64,000 nt of DNA from positions 83,895-147,894 of the forward strand of contig NZ_WWGX01000089.1 in the NCBI RefSeq assembly GCF_009862265.1. Direction: 5' to 3'. Source of the stretch: Streptomyces sp. SID8352. Its GTDB lineage: Bacteria; Actinomycetota; Actinomycetes; Streptomycetales; Streptomycetaceae. The notes under the pieces are model-generated. The model saw nothing but the letters and a program-made list of their open reading frames with translations, ran no database searches and had not been told where the DNA came from. A program made the translations under genes and the position numbers. Positions 8,961 through 17,185 of the stretch are shown here, piece by piece (the stretch's first letter is position 1; the number at the start of each line of letters is the position of its first letter).

Positions 8961-9436
8961 CGCGCACTCCTTATGTGTGGGGTCACCCGCGGGTCCGGCG
9001 GCCGGGCCGCTGTCCGGTCTCCCACGCCCGCGCGGGGTTCTGGTCGCTTGCAGTTCGGACGCGGTGGCGCCGGTACTGGGGCGGGACCGGGCCGCGGTCG
9101 GCCGGCCCGTCCCTGACGGACCGTGGGTGCGGAATGGGTGGATTCCCGGAGCGCCGCCCGTCCGGCTCAGATTAACCAAATGAGCGGGGCCGCGCTCTAT
9201 GGGGCTCGAAATCCGGGCGATTCCTTCACCGGGGCGCCGCGCCCAGTCGGAATGTTGCGCACGATTTCACCACTTTCGCCCGTCCACTCGACTCACCCGA
9301 TCGGCGTAGGGAAGGGGGACGGGTTCGCCGGAACGGAGGAACGCGGGGCGTCCCGTTCAGCCGCTGTTGGCCGGGGCGCAAACCGGGCATGGTGCGCTGC
9401 CGGGACGGACCGGCTGTCCCGTGGGAGGACCGAGGC

Positions 9437-9880
9437 GTGGAACTGCGCAGCGTCGAGGAGCTGATGGACCTGCTGTACGCCTGCCGGGGCGCGCGTCCCG
9501 GCGGGGGCGCCGGGCCCGGCGGCGCGGGCGACGCCCACGGGCACGCTCTGCGGACCGCCGCGCTGCTGCGCCGGCGGCGCCCCGCCGACAAGGAGCTTCA
9601 GGTGGCCGGGCTGGTCTGCCCGGTGGGCCGGGTGCTGTGGCCGGGCGATCCGGGCGGCCGCACCGCCGGGGCGGTGGAGCCGCTTCTGGGGCGCCGGGTG
9701 GGTCGGCTGCTGCGCCGCCACGCGGGTGCGGACGGGATGCCCGACGACGACGTCGACCGCCTCGGGCAGGCGGACGAGGAGGCCCGGACGGCGGTGTTCG
9801 ACGCCGGGGTCCTCGAGGACTGGCGGACCGTGCTGGAGCTGGTGGCCGCGCGCAGCGCCCGGCTGGGGGCGGCGGACTGA
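9437..9880 (+). CDS. HD-domain-like protein with lost metal ligands
   Basis: The 147-residue protein starts at GTG 9437 after GGGAGGACC. It follows the plan of small HD-domain phosphohydrolases and PhnZ-like oxygenases: a first helix with HGHALRTAALLRRRRP, then DKELQVAGLVCPVGRVLWPG, then a late helix LLRRHAGADG. Relatives have VHDVGH in the second motif; here it reads VCPVGR, so the HD doublet and the next His are both gone. I infer a catalytically dead or repurposed member. No cofactor partner is visible. It is isolated between the small acidic gene and the SDR-like gene. Confidence 0.7.
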   Translation: MELRSVEELMDLLYACRGARPGGGAGPGGAGDAHGHALRTAALLRRRRPADKELQVAGLVCPVGRVLWPGDPGGRTAGAVEPLLGRRVGRLLRRHAGADGMPDDDVDRLGQADEEARTAVFDAGVLEDWRTVLELVAARSARLGAAD

Positions 9881-9997
9881 CCGGGCCCCGCCCGCGCCCC
9901 GGCCGGCCCGCACGGCGGCATGGCGGGGCGGGGCGGCGGGGCGGGGTCGCAGCCCGCCGGGTGCCGCACCGGGGTGCCGCGGCGGGTCGGGCGGGGC

Positions 9998-11500
9998 TCA
10001 CCACTTGCCGGGCGCGTAGTCCTTCATGAAGACGCCGAACAGGTCCTCGCCCGCCTCGCCGCGCACGATCGGGTCGTAGACACGGGCGGCGCCGTCGATC
10101 AGGTCGAGCGGGGCGTGGAAGCCCTCCTCGGCCAGCCGCAGCTTGTCGTAGTGCGGGCGCTCGTCGGTGATCCAGCCGGTGTCGACGGAGGTCATCAGGA
10201 TGCGGTCGGTGTCGAACATCTCCTGGGCGCTGGTCCGCGTCACCATGTTCATGGCGGCCTTGGCCGCGTTGGTGTTGGGGTGGCCCGCGCCCTTGTAGCC
10301 GCGGGCGAACACGCCCTCCATGGCGGAGACGTTGACGACGTAGGCGCGTCCGGTGGCCGACCGGCGCGCGGCCTCGGCCATCGCCGGGCGCAGCTTGCTG
10401 ATCAGGATGAACGGCGACGTGTAGTTGCAGAGCTGGGTCTCCAGCAGCTCCACCGGGGAGATCTGCTCGATGGTCTGCACCCAGGTGTTGGTGTCGACCA
10501 CGTCCGGTACCAGTCCGCCCGCGTCGATGGCGGTGCCCTCGCGGTGCCGGACCACGCTGGCGTTGCCCGCGACCAGGGCGAGGTCGGCGACCTTCTGCGC
10601 GTCGAGTCCGGAGGTGCCGACGGGCAGCGCGGTCAGCCCGTCCACCGCGCCGGAGTTGAAGGCGCCGATGACATGGTGGGCCGGCAGCTCCCCGGCCGGC
10701 AGCGGCGCGCCCTCGCCGTCGACGAGGGCGGCGTAGGCGCCGGGCAGTCGGCGTACGGTCTGGGTGGCGTTGTTGATCAGGATGTCGAGCGGGCCCTGCC
10801 CGGCGATCCGGTCGGCCAGCGCCACGGTCTGCCCCGGGTCGCGCAGATCGATGCCGACGACCTCCAGGCGGTGCAGCCACTCCCCCGAGTCGTCCATGGC
10901 CGTGAAGCGGCGGATGGCGTCCTTGGGGAAGCGGGTGGTGACCGTGGTGTGGGCGCCGTCGCGCAGCAGCCGGAGCGCGATGTACATGCCGATCTTGGCC
11001 CTGCCGCCGGTGAGCAGGGCGCGCTTGCCGCCGAGGTCGGCGCGGGCCTCGCGCCGGGTCCGGTTCTCGGCGGCGCACTCCGGGCAGAGCTGGTGGTAGA
11101 AGTAGTCGACCTCGACGTAGCGCTGCTTGCAGATGTAGCAGGAGCGCGGGCGCTGGAGTATGCCGGCGACCGTGCCCTCCTCGGTGCGGGAGGAGGGCAG
11201 GAGGCCCTCGGTCTCGTCGTCGATGCGCTGGGCGGAGCCGGTGGCGGTGGCCTCGGTGACGGCCTTGTCGTGGGCCGTCTTGGCGGCCCGGCGCTCCTGG
11301 CGGCGGCGCTGCTTGACCGTGCGGTAGATGTGCGAGGTGGCCCGGCGGACGCGGACGGCGTCGGGGTGGTCGACCTCCAGCCCGTCGAGTTCCTCCAGCA
11401 CGCTCAGGCAGACGGCGAGCCGTTCGGGGTCGATGCCGGGGCCGTACTCGGCCGCGGGCACCTCGTCCGTGGTCGCCGCACCGTCCTGTGTCACCGTCAT
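9998..11500 (-). CDS. zinc-ribbon plus SDR-fold protein lacking the catalytic tyrosine
   Basis: The 500-residue protein has a charged N-terminal region, a CxxC...CxxC zinc-ribbon-like segment near residues 118-137 (CYICKQ ... LCPECA), and then a short-chain dehydrogenase/reductase fold. The nucleotide loop is LLTGGRAKIG, followed by DILINNATQTVR and NVSAMEGVF. In the usual YxxxK motif the sequence is HPNTNAAKAAMN, so the lysine is kept but threonine replaces tyrosine. I therefore doubt classical SDR redox activity; it may bind NAD(P) as a sensor or scaffold. A large insertion sits between the nucleotide loop and the active site. It is transcribed alone. Confidence 0.85.
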   Translation of the reverse strand: MTVTQDGAATTDEVPAAEYGPGIDPERLAVCLSVLEELDGLEVDHPDAVRVRRATSHIYRTVKQRRRQERRAAKTAHDKAVTEATATGSAQRIDDETEGLLPSSRTEEGTVAGILQRPRSCYICKQRYVEVDYFYHQLCPECAAENRTRREARADLGGKRALLTGGRAKIGMYIALRLLRDGAHTTVTTRFPKDAIRRFTAMDDSGEWLHRLEVVGIDLRDPGQTVALADRIAGQGPLDILINNATQTVRRLPGAYAALVDGEGAPLPAGELPAHHVIGAFNSGAVDGLTALPVGTSGLDAQKVADLALVAGNASVVRHREGTAIDAGGLVPDVVDTNTWVQTIEQISPVELLETQLCNYTSPFILISKLRPAMAEAARRSATGRAYVVNVSAMEGVFARGYKGAGHPNTNAAKAAMNMVTRTSAQEMFDTDRILMTSVDTGWITDERPHYDKLRLAEEGFHAPLDLIDGAARVYDPIVRGEAGEDLFGVFMKDYAPGKW

Positions 11501-11603
11501 CGCCGCTGCCGTCCCTGGTCACCGTCGCGGCGCTCCGAGACGCGTCCGCTGTCGAACGGGGGATTTTATGCAGCGCCGGGCCGCGGCGCCAAACCCGCGG
11601 GGG

Positions 11604-12962
11604 TCAGGAACCGCAGGCAGTGAGCAAGGTCTCGACCTCCTCGGTCAGGGCGCGGGCGAGCAGGTCGAGGTCCGGGACCGCCCCGGCGTCCGCGACCAGC
11701 CCGTAGTGGACCCGGCCCCGGTAGGTGGAGACGGCCACCGCGAGGGCGTGGCCCCGGGCCAGCGGGGCGTACGGGTACACCTCGGTGAGCGGGTGGCCGC
11801 CGAGCCGCAGGCCGAGGCTGGGCAGCGGCACGCTGGTGACCAGGATGTCGAACCAGAGCCGGGCCGCCTGGCCGACCAGCGGGCCGCCCAGGCGGTGGCC
11901 GAGCGCGGGGACGTGGTCCGCGAGCAGGGCGACGGCCCCGGCGCCCCGGGCGGGTCCGGCGTCCTTGTTCCGGTCCATCGCGGCGCGGACGGTGCCGAGC
12001 CGGGAGAGCGGGTCGGGATCGCCGACCGGGAGCCGTATCAGATAGCCGGAGAGCCGGTTGCCCTGCGGGTGGGCGGTGCGCGGGCGGCGCCGGGAGACGG
12101 GGATCAGGGCGCGGGGGGCGACGCCCTCGCTGCCGTCGCCGCGCTCGTCCAGCCAGCGGCGCAGGGCCCCGGCGACGACGGCGATCAGGACGTCGTTGAC
12201 GGTGCCGCCGACGGTCTTGCGGACACGGTGCACGTCGTCGAGGTCGAGGGAGACCCCGGCGGTGCGGCGGGTGCCGGAGGCTCCGGCGGCGAGGGCGGGC
12301 GAGGAGCGGACGTCGAGGGTGGACAGGGCCGCGGCGGCGCCGATGTCCAGGGCGCGCCCGGCGTCGGAGAGGGCACCGCGCAGCAGACCGGGCAGGTCCC
12401 GCACCGCGGGGAGCGGGGAGCGGCGGGGCGGCTCGGGGCGGGGGCGCGGCTCGGGAAGGTCCATCGGGTCGAGGATCCCCGCGGCCAGGGCCAGCGCCCG
12501 CAGCCCGTCGGCCAGGGCATGGTGGAACTTGAACAGCACGGCGAACGACGCGCCGTCCTCGGCCGGCACCACGTGCGCCTCCCAGGGCGGCCGTTCGCGG
12601 TCGAGGGGGCGTTCCATCAGCCGCCCGGCGACGGCCTGGAAATCGGCGGCCGGGGGGTGCAGCCGGACGTGGCCGAGGGGGTCGAAGCCGGGGTCGGCCT
12701 CGCGGGCCGCGCCGCCCAGGGCAGCGAGGGCGCCGAGGGAGAGGGGGCGGCCGGGGGCGAGCGGGGGGCGCCAGCGGTCGCGGATGCGCATGCGCAGCCC
12801 CGGCACGGCGGGCGCGCGGGCCGCGAGGAGGTCGGCGGCGTGGGCAGCGGCGGTGGGCGAGTCGGCGGGGAAGACGCCCAGCGCCCCCAGGTGCATGGGG
12901 TGCTCGGCGGACTCGATGCTCCAGAACGCCAGGTCGAGGGGGGCGAGCGGCTGGGACGTCAC
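11604..12962 (-). CDS. wax ester synthase / diacylglycerol acyltransferase (WS/DGAT)
   Basis: The 452-residue enzyme transfers acyl groups from acyl-CoA to diacylglycerol or fatty alcohols to make storage lipids. The catalytic HHxxxDG motif appears as KFHHALADGLR near residue 146. The second half contains the family landmark GGTVNDVLIAVVAGALRRWL and, further on, GNRLSGYLIRLPVG. The N-terminus (LAPLDLAFWSIESAEHPMHLG) matches the PLD block of the family. Length is typical. Streptomyces make triacylglycerol late in growth through such enzymes. The gene is monocistronic, running toward the SDR-like gene with a 100-base gap. Confidence 0.9.
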   Translation of the reverse strand: MTSQPLAPLDLAFWSIESAEHPMHLGALGVFPADSPTAAAHAADLLAARAPAVPGLRMRIRDRWRPPLAPGRPLSLGALAALGGAAREADPGFDPLGHVRLHPPAADFQAVAGRLMERPLDRERPPWEAHVVPAEDGASFAVLFKFHHALADGLRALALAAGILDPMDLPEPRPRPEPPRRSPLPAVRDLPGLLRGALSDAGRALDIGAAAALSTLDVRSSPALAAGASGTRRTAGVSLDLDDVHRVRKTVGGTVNDVLIAVVAGALRRWLDERGDGSEGVAPRALIPVSRRRPRTAHPQGNRLSGYLIRLPVGDPDPLSRLGTVRAAMDRNKDAGPARGAGAVALLADHVPALGHRLGGPLVGQAARLWFDILVTSVPLPSLGLRLGGHPLTEVYPYAPLARGHALAVAVSTYRGRVHYGLVADAGAVPDLDLLARALTEEVETLLTACGS

Positions 12963-13339
12963 GGATGCCTCGCGGGGACGTGGGTGGAGCAGCAGTCAAT
13001 CGCCCCCCGACGATTACGGTCAAGCGCGCTCACGTTACACACAGTTAACGACAAGGAGAAGTCCTGTCTCCGGGAGCGGGGCGGGGCGCCGGGACCTGCG
13101 CGGGTACCGCGGTCCCGCGCCCCGCGGGCCCCGGCCGGGGGCGGAGCGTCCACCCGTACGGCCGCGGGCCGACCGTGGCGGGGCCTGGCCGGACCGGCCC
13201 CTTCTCCGTCGCCCGCTCAGCGCTCGCGGCCGGCCCCCTGCCAGCGTGCCCCTCTTCCGCGCTGGCGCCCCGTACGCGTCCCTCTGTCTCTGCCTCTGCC
13301 TCTGCCTCTGCCCGCACCCGTGCCCACTCGTCCGTCGGG
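12963..13339. other. intergenic region with a hexamer repeat
   Basis: This 377-base gap separates the WS/DGAT gene from the FhuF-like gene. It holds the CCTCTG repeat at 13281-13310 and a locally AT-richer stretch around 13030-13060 (GTTACACACAGTTAACGAC), a plausible promoter zone for the WS/DGAT gene on the minus strand. A 104-codon minus-strand frame overlapping the FhuF-like stop is probably not coding. Confidence 0.5.
13281..13310. repeat. short tandem hexamer repeat, about five units of CCTCTG
   Basis: Five consecutive hexamers with consensus CCTCTG, the second being TCTCTG, lie in intergenic DNA. On the minus strand they would encode Ala-Glu repeats in an unlikely reading frame. Such arrays can change copy number by slippage. 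Confidence 0.85.
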
Positions 13340-14143
13340 TCACCCGGCGGGGAGGTCACCGGCGGGGCCCGGGGGCCGGGCGCTCCGGGGCGCGCGGGGG
13401 AAGCAGCAGTCGCCGCAGACTCCGCCGCCGGGGACCCGGTAGTACAGGCAGCAGCTCAGCCGTCGGAAGGCGGTGTCCGGCGGGATGCCGGGACGGGCCG
13501 GGAGCGCGGTGAGGTCGCCGGTGCCCGTCAGCAGGGGGTGCGCGAACAGGGCCGCGGCCAGCGTCCGGGCGCGTTCCGCCGCGTCCGGACGCCCCTGGGC
13601 ACGGGCCAGCCGGCCGAACTCCCGGGCGGCACCGGCCAGGGCGGAGGCGGCGTTGCCCCGCAGGAGCCCGGTGGCGACCCGGTAGCGGGCGTGCACGACG
13701 GCCGTCAGCGGCACGAGCTGGGCGTCCAGCACGGCCTCCGCCAGGGTGGCCGCGTCCCCGGGCAGGGGTTCGATCCCGGTCAGCCACAGGTCGTCGGGGG
13801 CGGCGGCGCCGGGGTCCCAGCGCAGCAGCGGGGAGCGCGGATCGGGGAGGGCGCCGTACAGGGCGGCGCAGCCCAGCGCCACCGACCAGAGCCGGGCCGC
13901 GAGCCCCTGGTGCGCGACGGAGGCGGCGACCCGGGTCTCGGAGGCCCGCAGCGCGGCGGCGACCCGGCGGACCCGGAAGCCCAGCGGATCCCCCTCCCGG
14001 GAGGACCGCTCCGCGGGCTCCCCGGCGGGCGCCGGCGACCAGGCCCGCGCGAGGGCGGCCAGTCGGGACGGGGGCGGCGCGGTCCGCAGGGCGAAGTAGC
14101 CGCCGAACGGCCGGAGGGCGTCGAGGCCGGGGTCGAGATCCAC
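13340..14143 (-). CDS. FhuF-like ferric-siderophore reductase ([2Fe-2S] protein)
   Basis: The 267-residue protein ends in the FhuF-type iron-sulfur motif: adjacent cysteines (RRLSCCLYYRV) followed about ten residues later by CGDCCF, the CC-x10-CxxC pattern that binds [2Fe-2S]. The rest is the Ala/Leu-rich helical body of this family. FhuF-type proteins reduce ferric iron in imported hydroxamate siderophores. The start is GTG 14143 with AGGA about nine bases upstream. No siderophore transporter or synthetase is adjacent and I saw no IdeR/DmdR-type iron box upstream, so the siderophore and control are unknown. Confidence 0.85.
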   Translation of the reverse strand: MDLDPGLDALRPFGGYFALRTAPPPSRLAALARAWSPAPAGEPAERSSREGDPLGFRVRRVAAALRASETRVAASVAHQGLAARLWSVALGCAALYGALPDPRSPLLRWDPGAAAPDDLWLTGIEPLPGDAATLAEAVLDAQLVPLTAVVHARYRVATGLLRGNAASALAGAAREFGRLARAQGRPDAAERARTLAAALFAHPLLTGTGDLTALPARPGIPPDTAFRRLSCCLYYRVPGGGVCGDCCFPRAPRSARPPGPAGDLPAG

Positions 14144-14384
14144 CCGCCAGTCCTATCAACACCCCCGGGGGTGTCGGGAGTCGGGGGCGGACGGGACGGG
14201 GCTCGGGGGGACGGCGCCCACCCTGGGGAGGACCGGGGGCCCGGTGTACTCCATCGGTAGTAGGACGCAATGAATGCTCAGGGACGACGACGGGAAGCTC
14301 CCGGCACGGCATCGTGTTGTGCATGGAAGACGCCCCTTCGCCACGCGGGGCCCTCGGGTCCCGCCTCCAGCAGAGGAACTGCCG

Positions 14385-15692
14385 ATGAGCGCCCTCGCGC
14401 TGTCCGTTCTGCTCTCGCTCGTGTCCGCGGTGGCGTACGCGGGCGGGGCGATCGTGCAGGAGCGCGTCGCGGTCTCCTCGCCCTCCGCCCAGTACGCGCC
14501 GCTGCGCCGTCCGGGCTGGTGGGCCGCGGTGGGGCTGAACGGTCTCGGCGCCCTGCTGCACGTGGTGGCGCTCGCCTACGGTCCGCTGAGCCTGGTGCAG
14601 CCCTCGGGGGCGCTGACCATCGTCTTCGCGCTGCCCATGGCGGCGCTGTTCGTGGGCCGCAGGGCGGGGGCGACCGCTTGGCGGGGCGCGATCATGGCGA
14701 CGGTGGGCCTCGCGGGCCTGCTGGCGCTGGTCGCCGCGTCGGACACGCGCTCCCTGGACACGGCCCAGCGGCTGGCGGCGGCCGTCGTCACGGCCGGGGC
14801 GCTCGTGGCTCTGATGGCGGCGGCCCGCGCCGCGCACCGGCACCCCGCGGTGCGCAGCATCCTCCTCGCGACGGCGGCCGGTATCGCGTTCGGCATGGCG
14901 TCGGTGTTCACCAAGACCGTGGCCGTCGACTGGACCGGCGGTGCGCCGGTGGCCGGGCTCGCGAGCCTGGCCATCATCGGGGTGCTGGCCTCGGCCGGGA
15001 TGCTGCTGTCGCAGGCGTCCTACCGGGGCGCGGGCCTGGCCGCGCCGCTGGCCACGCTGACGGTGGTCAACCCGGTGGTGGCCGCGGCGGTCGGCCTGAC
15101 GATGTTCGGGGAGACCTTCCGCTACGGCTCGACGGGCACCGCGCTGGCCCTGAGCTGCGGCGTGGTCGCGGCGGGCGGGCTGATCCTGCTCACCACGGAG
15201 CGGATCGCGCGGGAGACGACGGGGGGCCCGGAGCGTCGGGACGAGAACGGCGGCCCGGGGCCGGACCCGGCGGTCACGACGGTGTCGTCGGCTGCGCGCG
15301 CAGTCCAGGCAGGCCCGGTGGCCCGGACGGCACCGGTCGTCCCGGCGGCCGGAAGGATGCCGGCGGTCCCCGCCGGTCCGCTCTCCCCGACGCGCCCGCC
15401 GGCGGGCGCGGGCCTCCCCGCGGGAACTCCCGAGGAGCCGTCGGCGCCGAAGGTCTTCCTTCCCTCCCCGGCGCCGGCCACCGCGCGGGTGGTGCTCTCG
15501 CACCCCGCTCAGGCGCGCGCCACCGGGACCGGCCCGGGGCCGGTGCCGGAGGGCGGCTGGGGCGGGGCCGGGGAGACGGACACGGGCGGCTGGGCGGCCG
15601 GTCCCGGGGACATCCCCTTCGGCCCGCTCACCGGCGGGCCCCGGGTGCCGCTGCGGGGCCTCGACCGGCACCGGGTGCGGATCAGAGCGTGA
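14385..15692 (+). CDS. EamA/DMT-superfamily membrane protein with a long disordered tail
   Basis: The 435-residue protein starts at ATG 14385 behind AGAGGA. Residues 1-285 contain about nine to ten hydrophobic helices in the small-molecule transporter pattern (ALALSVLLSLVSAVAYAGG at the start, GEGETF-like GETFRYGSTG near the end of the core). The last ~150 residues are Pro/Ala/Gly-rich with no predicted fold, an unusual extension for this family. Substrate unknown; EamA proteins export metabolites or amino acids. Its stop codon overlaps the 3' end of the convergent rpf-like gene by 11 bases. Confidence 0.85.
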   Translation: MSALALSVLLSLVSAVAYAGGAIVQERVAVSSPSAQYAPLRRPGWWAAVGLNGLGALLHVVALAYGPLSLVQPSGALTIVFALPMAALFVGRRAGATAWRGAIMATVGLAGLLALVAASDTRSLDTAQRLAAAVVTAGALVALMAAARAAHRHPAVRSILLATAAGIAFGMASVFTKTVAVDWTGGAPVAGLASLAIIGVLASAGMLLSQASYRGAGLAAPLATLTVVNPVVAAAVGLTMFGETFRYGSTGTALALSCGVVAAGGLILLTTERIARETTGGPERRDENGGPGPDPAVTTVSSAARAVQAGPVARTAPVVPAAGRMPAVPAGPLSPTRPPAGAGLPAGTPEEPSAPKVFLPSPAPATARVVLSHPAQARATGTGPGPVPEGGWGGAGETDTGGWAAGPGDIPFGPLTGGPRVPLRGLDRHRVRIRA

Positions 15693-16890
15693 CCCCGCCC
15701 GCCCGGAGATAGGCCACCGGGTCGACGTCGGAACCGAAACCGGGCCCCGTCCGCACCTCGAAGTGCAGATGCGGGCCCGTGCTGTTGCCCGTGGTCCCCG
15801 AACGGCCGATCCGCTGGCCGGCGCCGACCGACTGGCCGCCGCGCACGGAGATCGCGGACAGATGGGCGTACTGGGAGTAGCGGCCGTCGGCGTGGCGGAC
15901 CACCACCTCGTAGCCGAAGGAACCGCCCCAGCCCGCGCTGACCACCTGACCGGCCCCGATGGACTTCACCGAGGTGCCGGTGGGCACGGGGAAGTCGATG
16001 CCCGTGTGGTAGCCCTTCGACCAGGAGCCGCCCGTGCGGTGGTACGGCGTGCCGGTCGGGGCGTCGACGGGCCGGACCAGACCGCGGTGCGTCGGCGCCT
16101 GCTTCTTGGGCGCGGCCGGTCGGGCCGCCCTGGGCTGGGGCGCGGCGGCCTTCCCGGGCGCCTTGGCGGCGGGCCGGGAGGGGGCGGCGGACGCGCCCTG
16201 GCCGCGCAGCGCCAGCCGCTGTCCCGGCACTATCAGGTCGGGGTCCGATCCGATCGTCGCCCGGTTGGCCTGGTAGAGCCGGTGCCAGCCGCCCCGGACC
16301 TCAGCGTCGTCCGCGATGCCGGACAGGGTGTCGCCGGTGACGACGGTGTACATCCTGGCGGTGCCGGCCCGGGACTGCGGTGTGGTCTGCGGCTGGACGT
16401 CCGGCGCGGAGCGCTTGGCCGCCGGGGCGGCCAGGGGTTTCGCGGAGCGCCCGGCCTCGGCGGGCCGGACCGACTCGGCCGCGCGGGCTTCCGCGGCGGC
16501 CGGGGCGGGGCCGCCCCGGGTCAGCCCGGCCCGGGTGGAGCAGGTCGGCCAGGCGCCGGGGCCCTGGCCGTCGAGGACCTTCTCGGCGACCGCGATCTGC
16601 TGGTCCCGGGTCGCCAGGTCCGCGCGCGGCGCGTAGGCGCCGCCGCCGTACGCTTCCCAGGTGGACCGGGTGAACTGCAGCCCGCCGAAGTATCCGTTGC
16701 CGGTGTTGATGTCCCAGTTGCCGCTGGACTCGCAGGCGGCCACCTTCTCCCAGGTGGCCACGTCGGCCGCCTGGGCGGCCCCGGCACCGATGAACGGCAG
16801 CGCGATGCCCGCGCCGCTCGCGGTGACGGTCAGCGAGGCACGGTTGATCCTGTTCGGCTGGTACCGGCGGTGCCGGCCGCGTACGGCCAT
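15682..16890 (-). CDS. secreted Rpf-LysM-M23 cell-wall hydrolase
   Basis: The 402-residue protein has a signal peptide (about residues 20-42, ending GAAQA), then three domains. An Rpf/transglycosylase-like domain (WEKVAACESSGNWDINTGNG, with the catalytic Glu in CESSG) spans ~43-118. A LysM domain (YTVVTGDTLSGIADDAEVRG) lies near 180-230. A C-terminal M23 endopeptidase carries HTGIDF, HADGRYSQYAHL and the HLHFEVR zinc motif near 290-395. Rpf cleaves glycan strands and M23 cleaves cross-bridges, so one protein could cut both; in Streptomyces such enzymes act in spore germination. ATG 16890 follows AAGGGG. The longer upstream frame is not coding. I looked for a c-di-AMP riboswitch upstream and did not see one. 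Confidence 0.92.
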   Translation of the reverse strand: MAVRGRHRRYQPNRINRASLTVTASGAGIALPFIGAGAAQAADVATWEKVAACESSGNWDINTGNGYFGGLQFTRSTWEAYGGGAYAPRADLATRDQQIAVAEKVLDGQGPGAWPTCSTRAGLTRGGPAPAAAEARAAESVRPAEAGRSAKPLAAPAAKRSAPDVQPQTTPQSRAGTARMYTVVTGDTLSGIADDAEVRGGWHRLYQANRATIGSDPDLIVPGQRLALRGQGASAAPSRPAAKAPGKAAAPQPRAARPAAPKKQAPTHRGLVRPVDAPTGTPYHRTGGSWSKGYHTGIDFPVPTGTSVKSIGAGQVVSAGWGGSFGYEVVVRHADGRYSQYAHLSAISVRGGQSVGAGQRIGRSGTTGNSTGPHLHFEVRTGPGFGSDVDPVAYLRAGGVTL

Positions 16891-17185
16891 GACGAACCCC
16901 TTCGACAATGCGTCAGGAGTCGCAAAAGTAAGCGCTGCGAACAGGCACGGACAAGACGGCAATCGGCCGGTTGGTCCCGGGAAGTGGCGCGGAATCGCCG
17001 CACGTTGGCCGAATGGGGCGGCCCGCCCGCGGGGCACGCGGACCCGGATGCCGTACCGGCACGTGAGACGCGGGGTGCGGGTGCCGCCACAACACGTGAG
17101 GATGGCCGGGCAGCCGTTCGGCGGCCGGCCCGTGGCACGGCCGTCGTCGGCGCCACGTACGACAAGGCCATTAGGAGTACATCCC

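Noticed and set aside
13045..13359. Minus-strand 104-codon frame with Ala-Glu repeats overlapping the FhuF-like stop
   Set aside because: It has no ribosome-binding site, the repeat is explained by the intergenic hexamer array, and the rest is Pro/Arg-rich non-coding text.
16891..17185. Possible c-di-AMP (ydaO-type) riboswitch upstream of the Rpf-M23 gene
   Set aside because: Such riboswitches precede several Streptomyces cell-wall hydrolase genes, but I did not find the conserved GACAGCTAACC-type core on the minus strand here.
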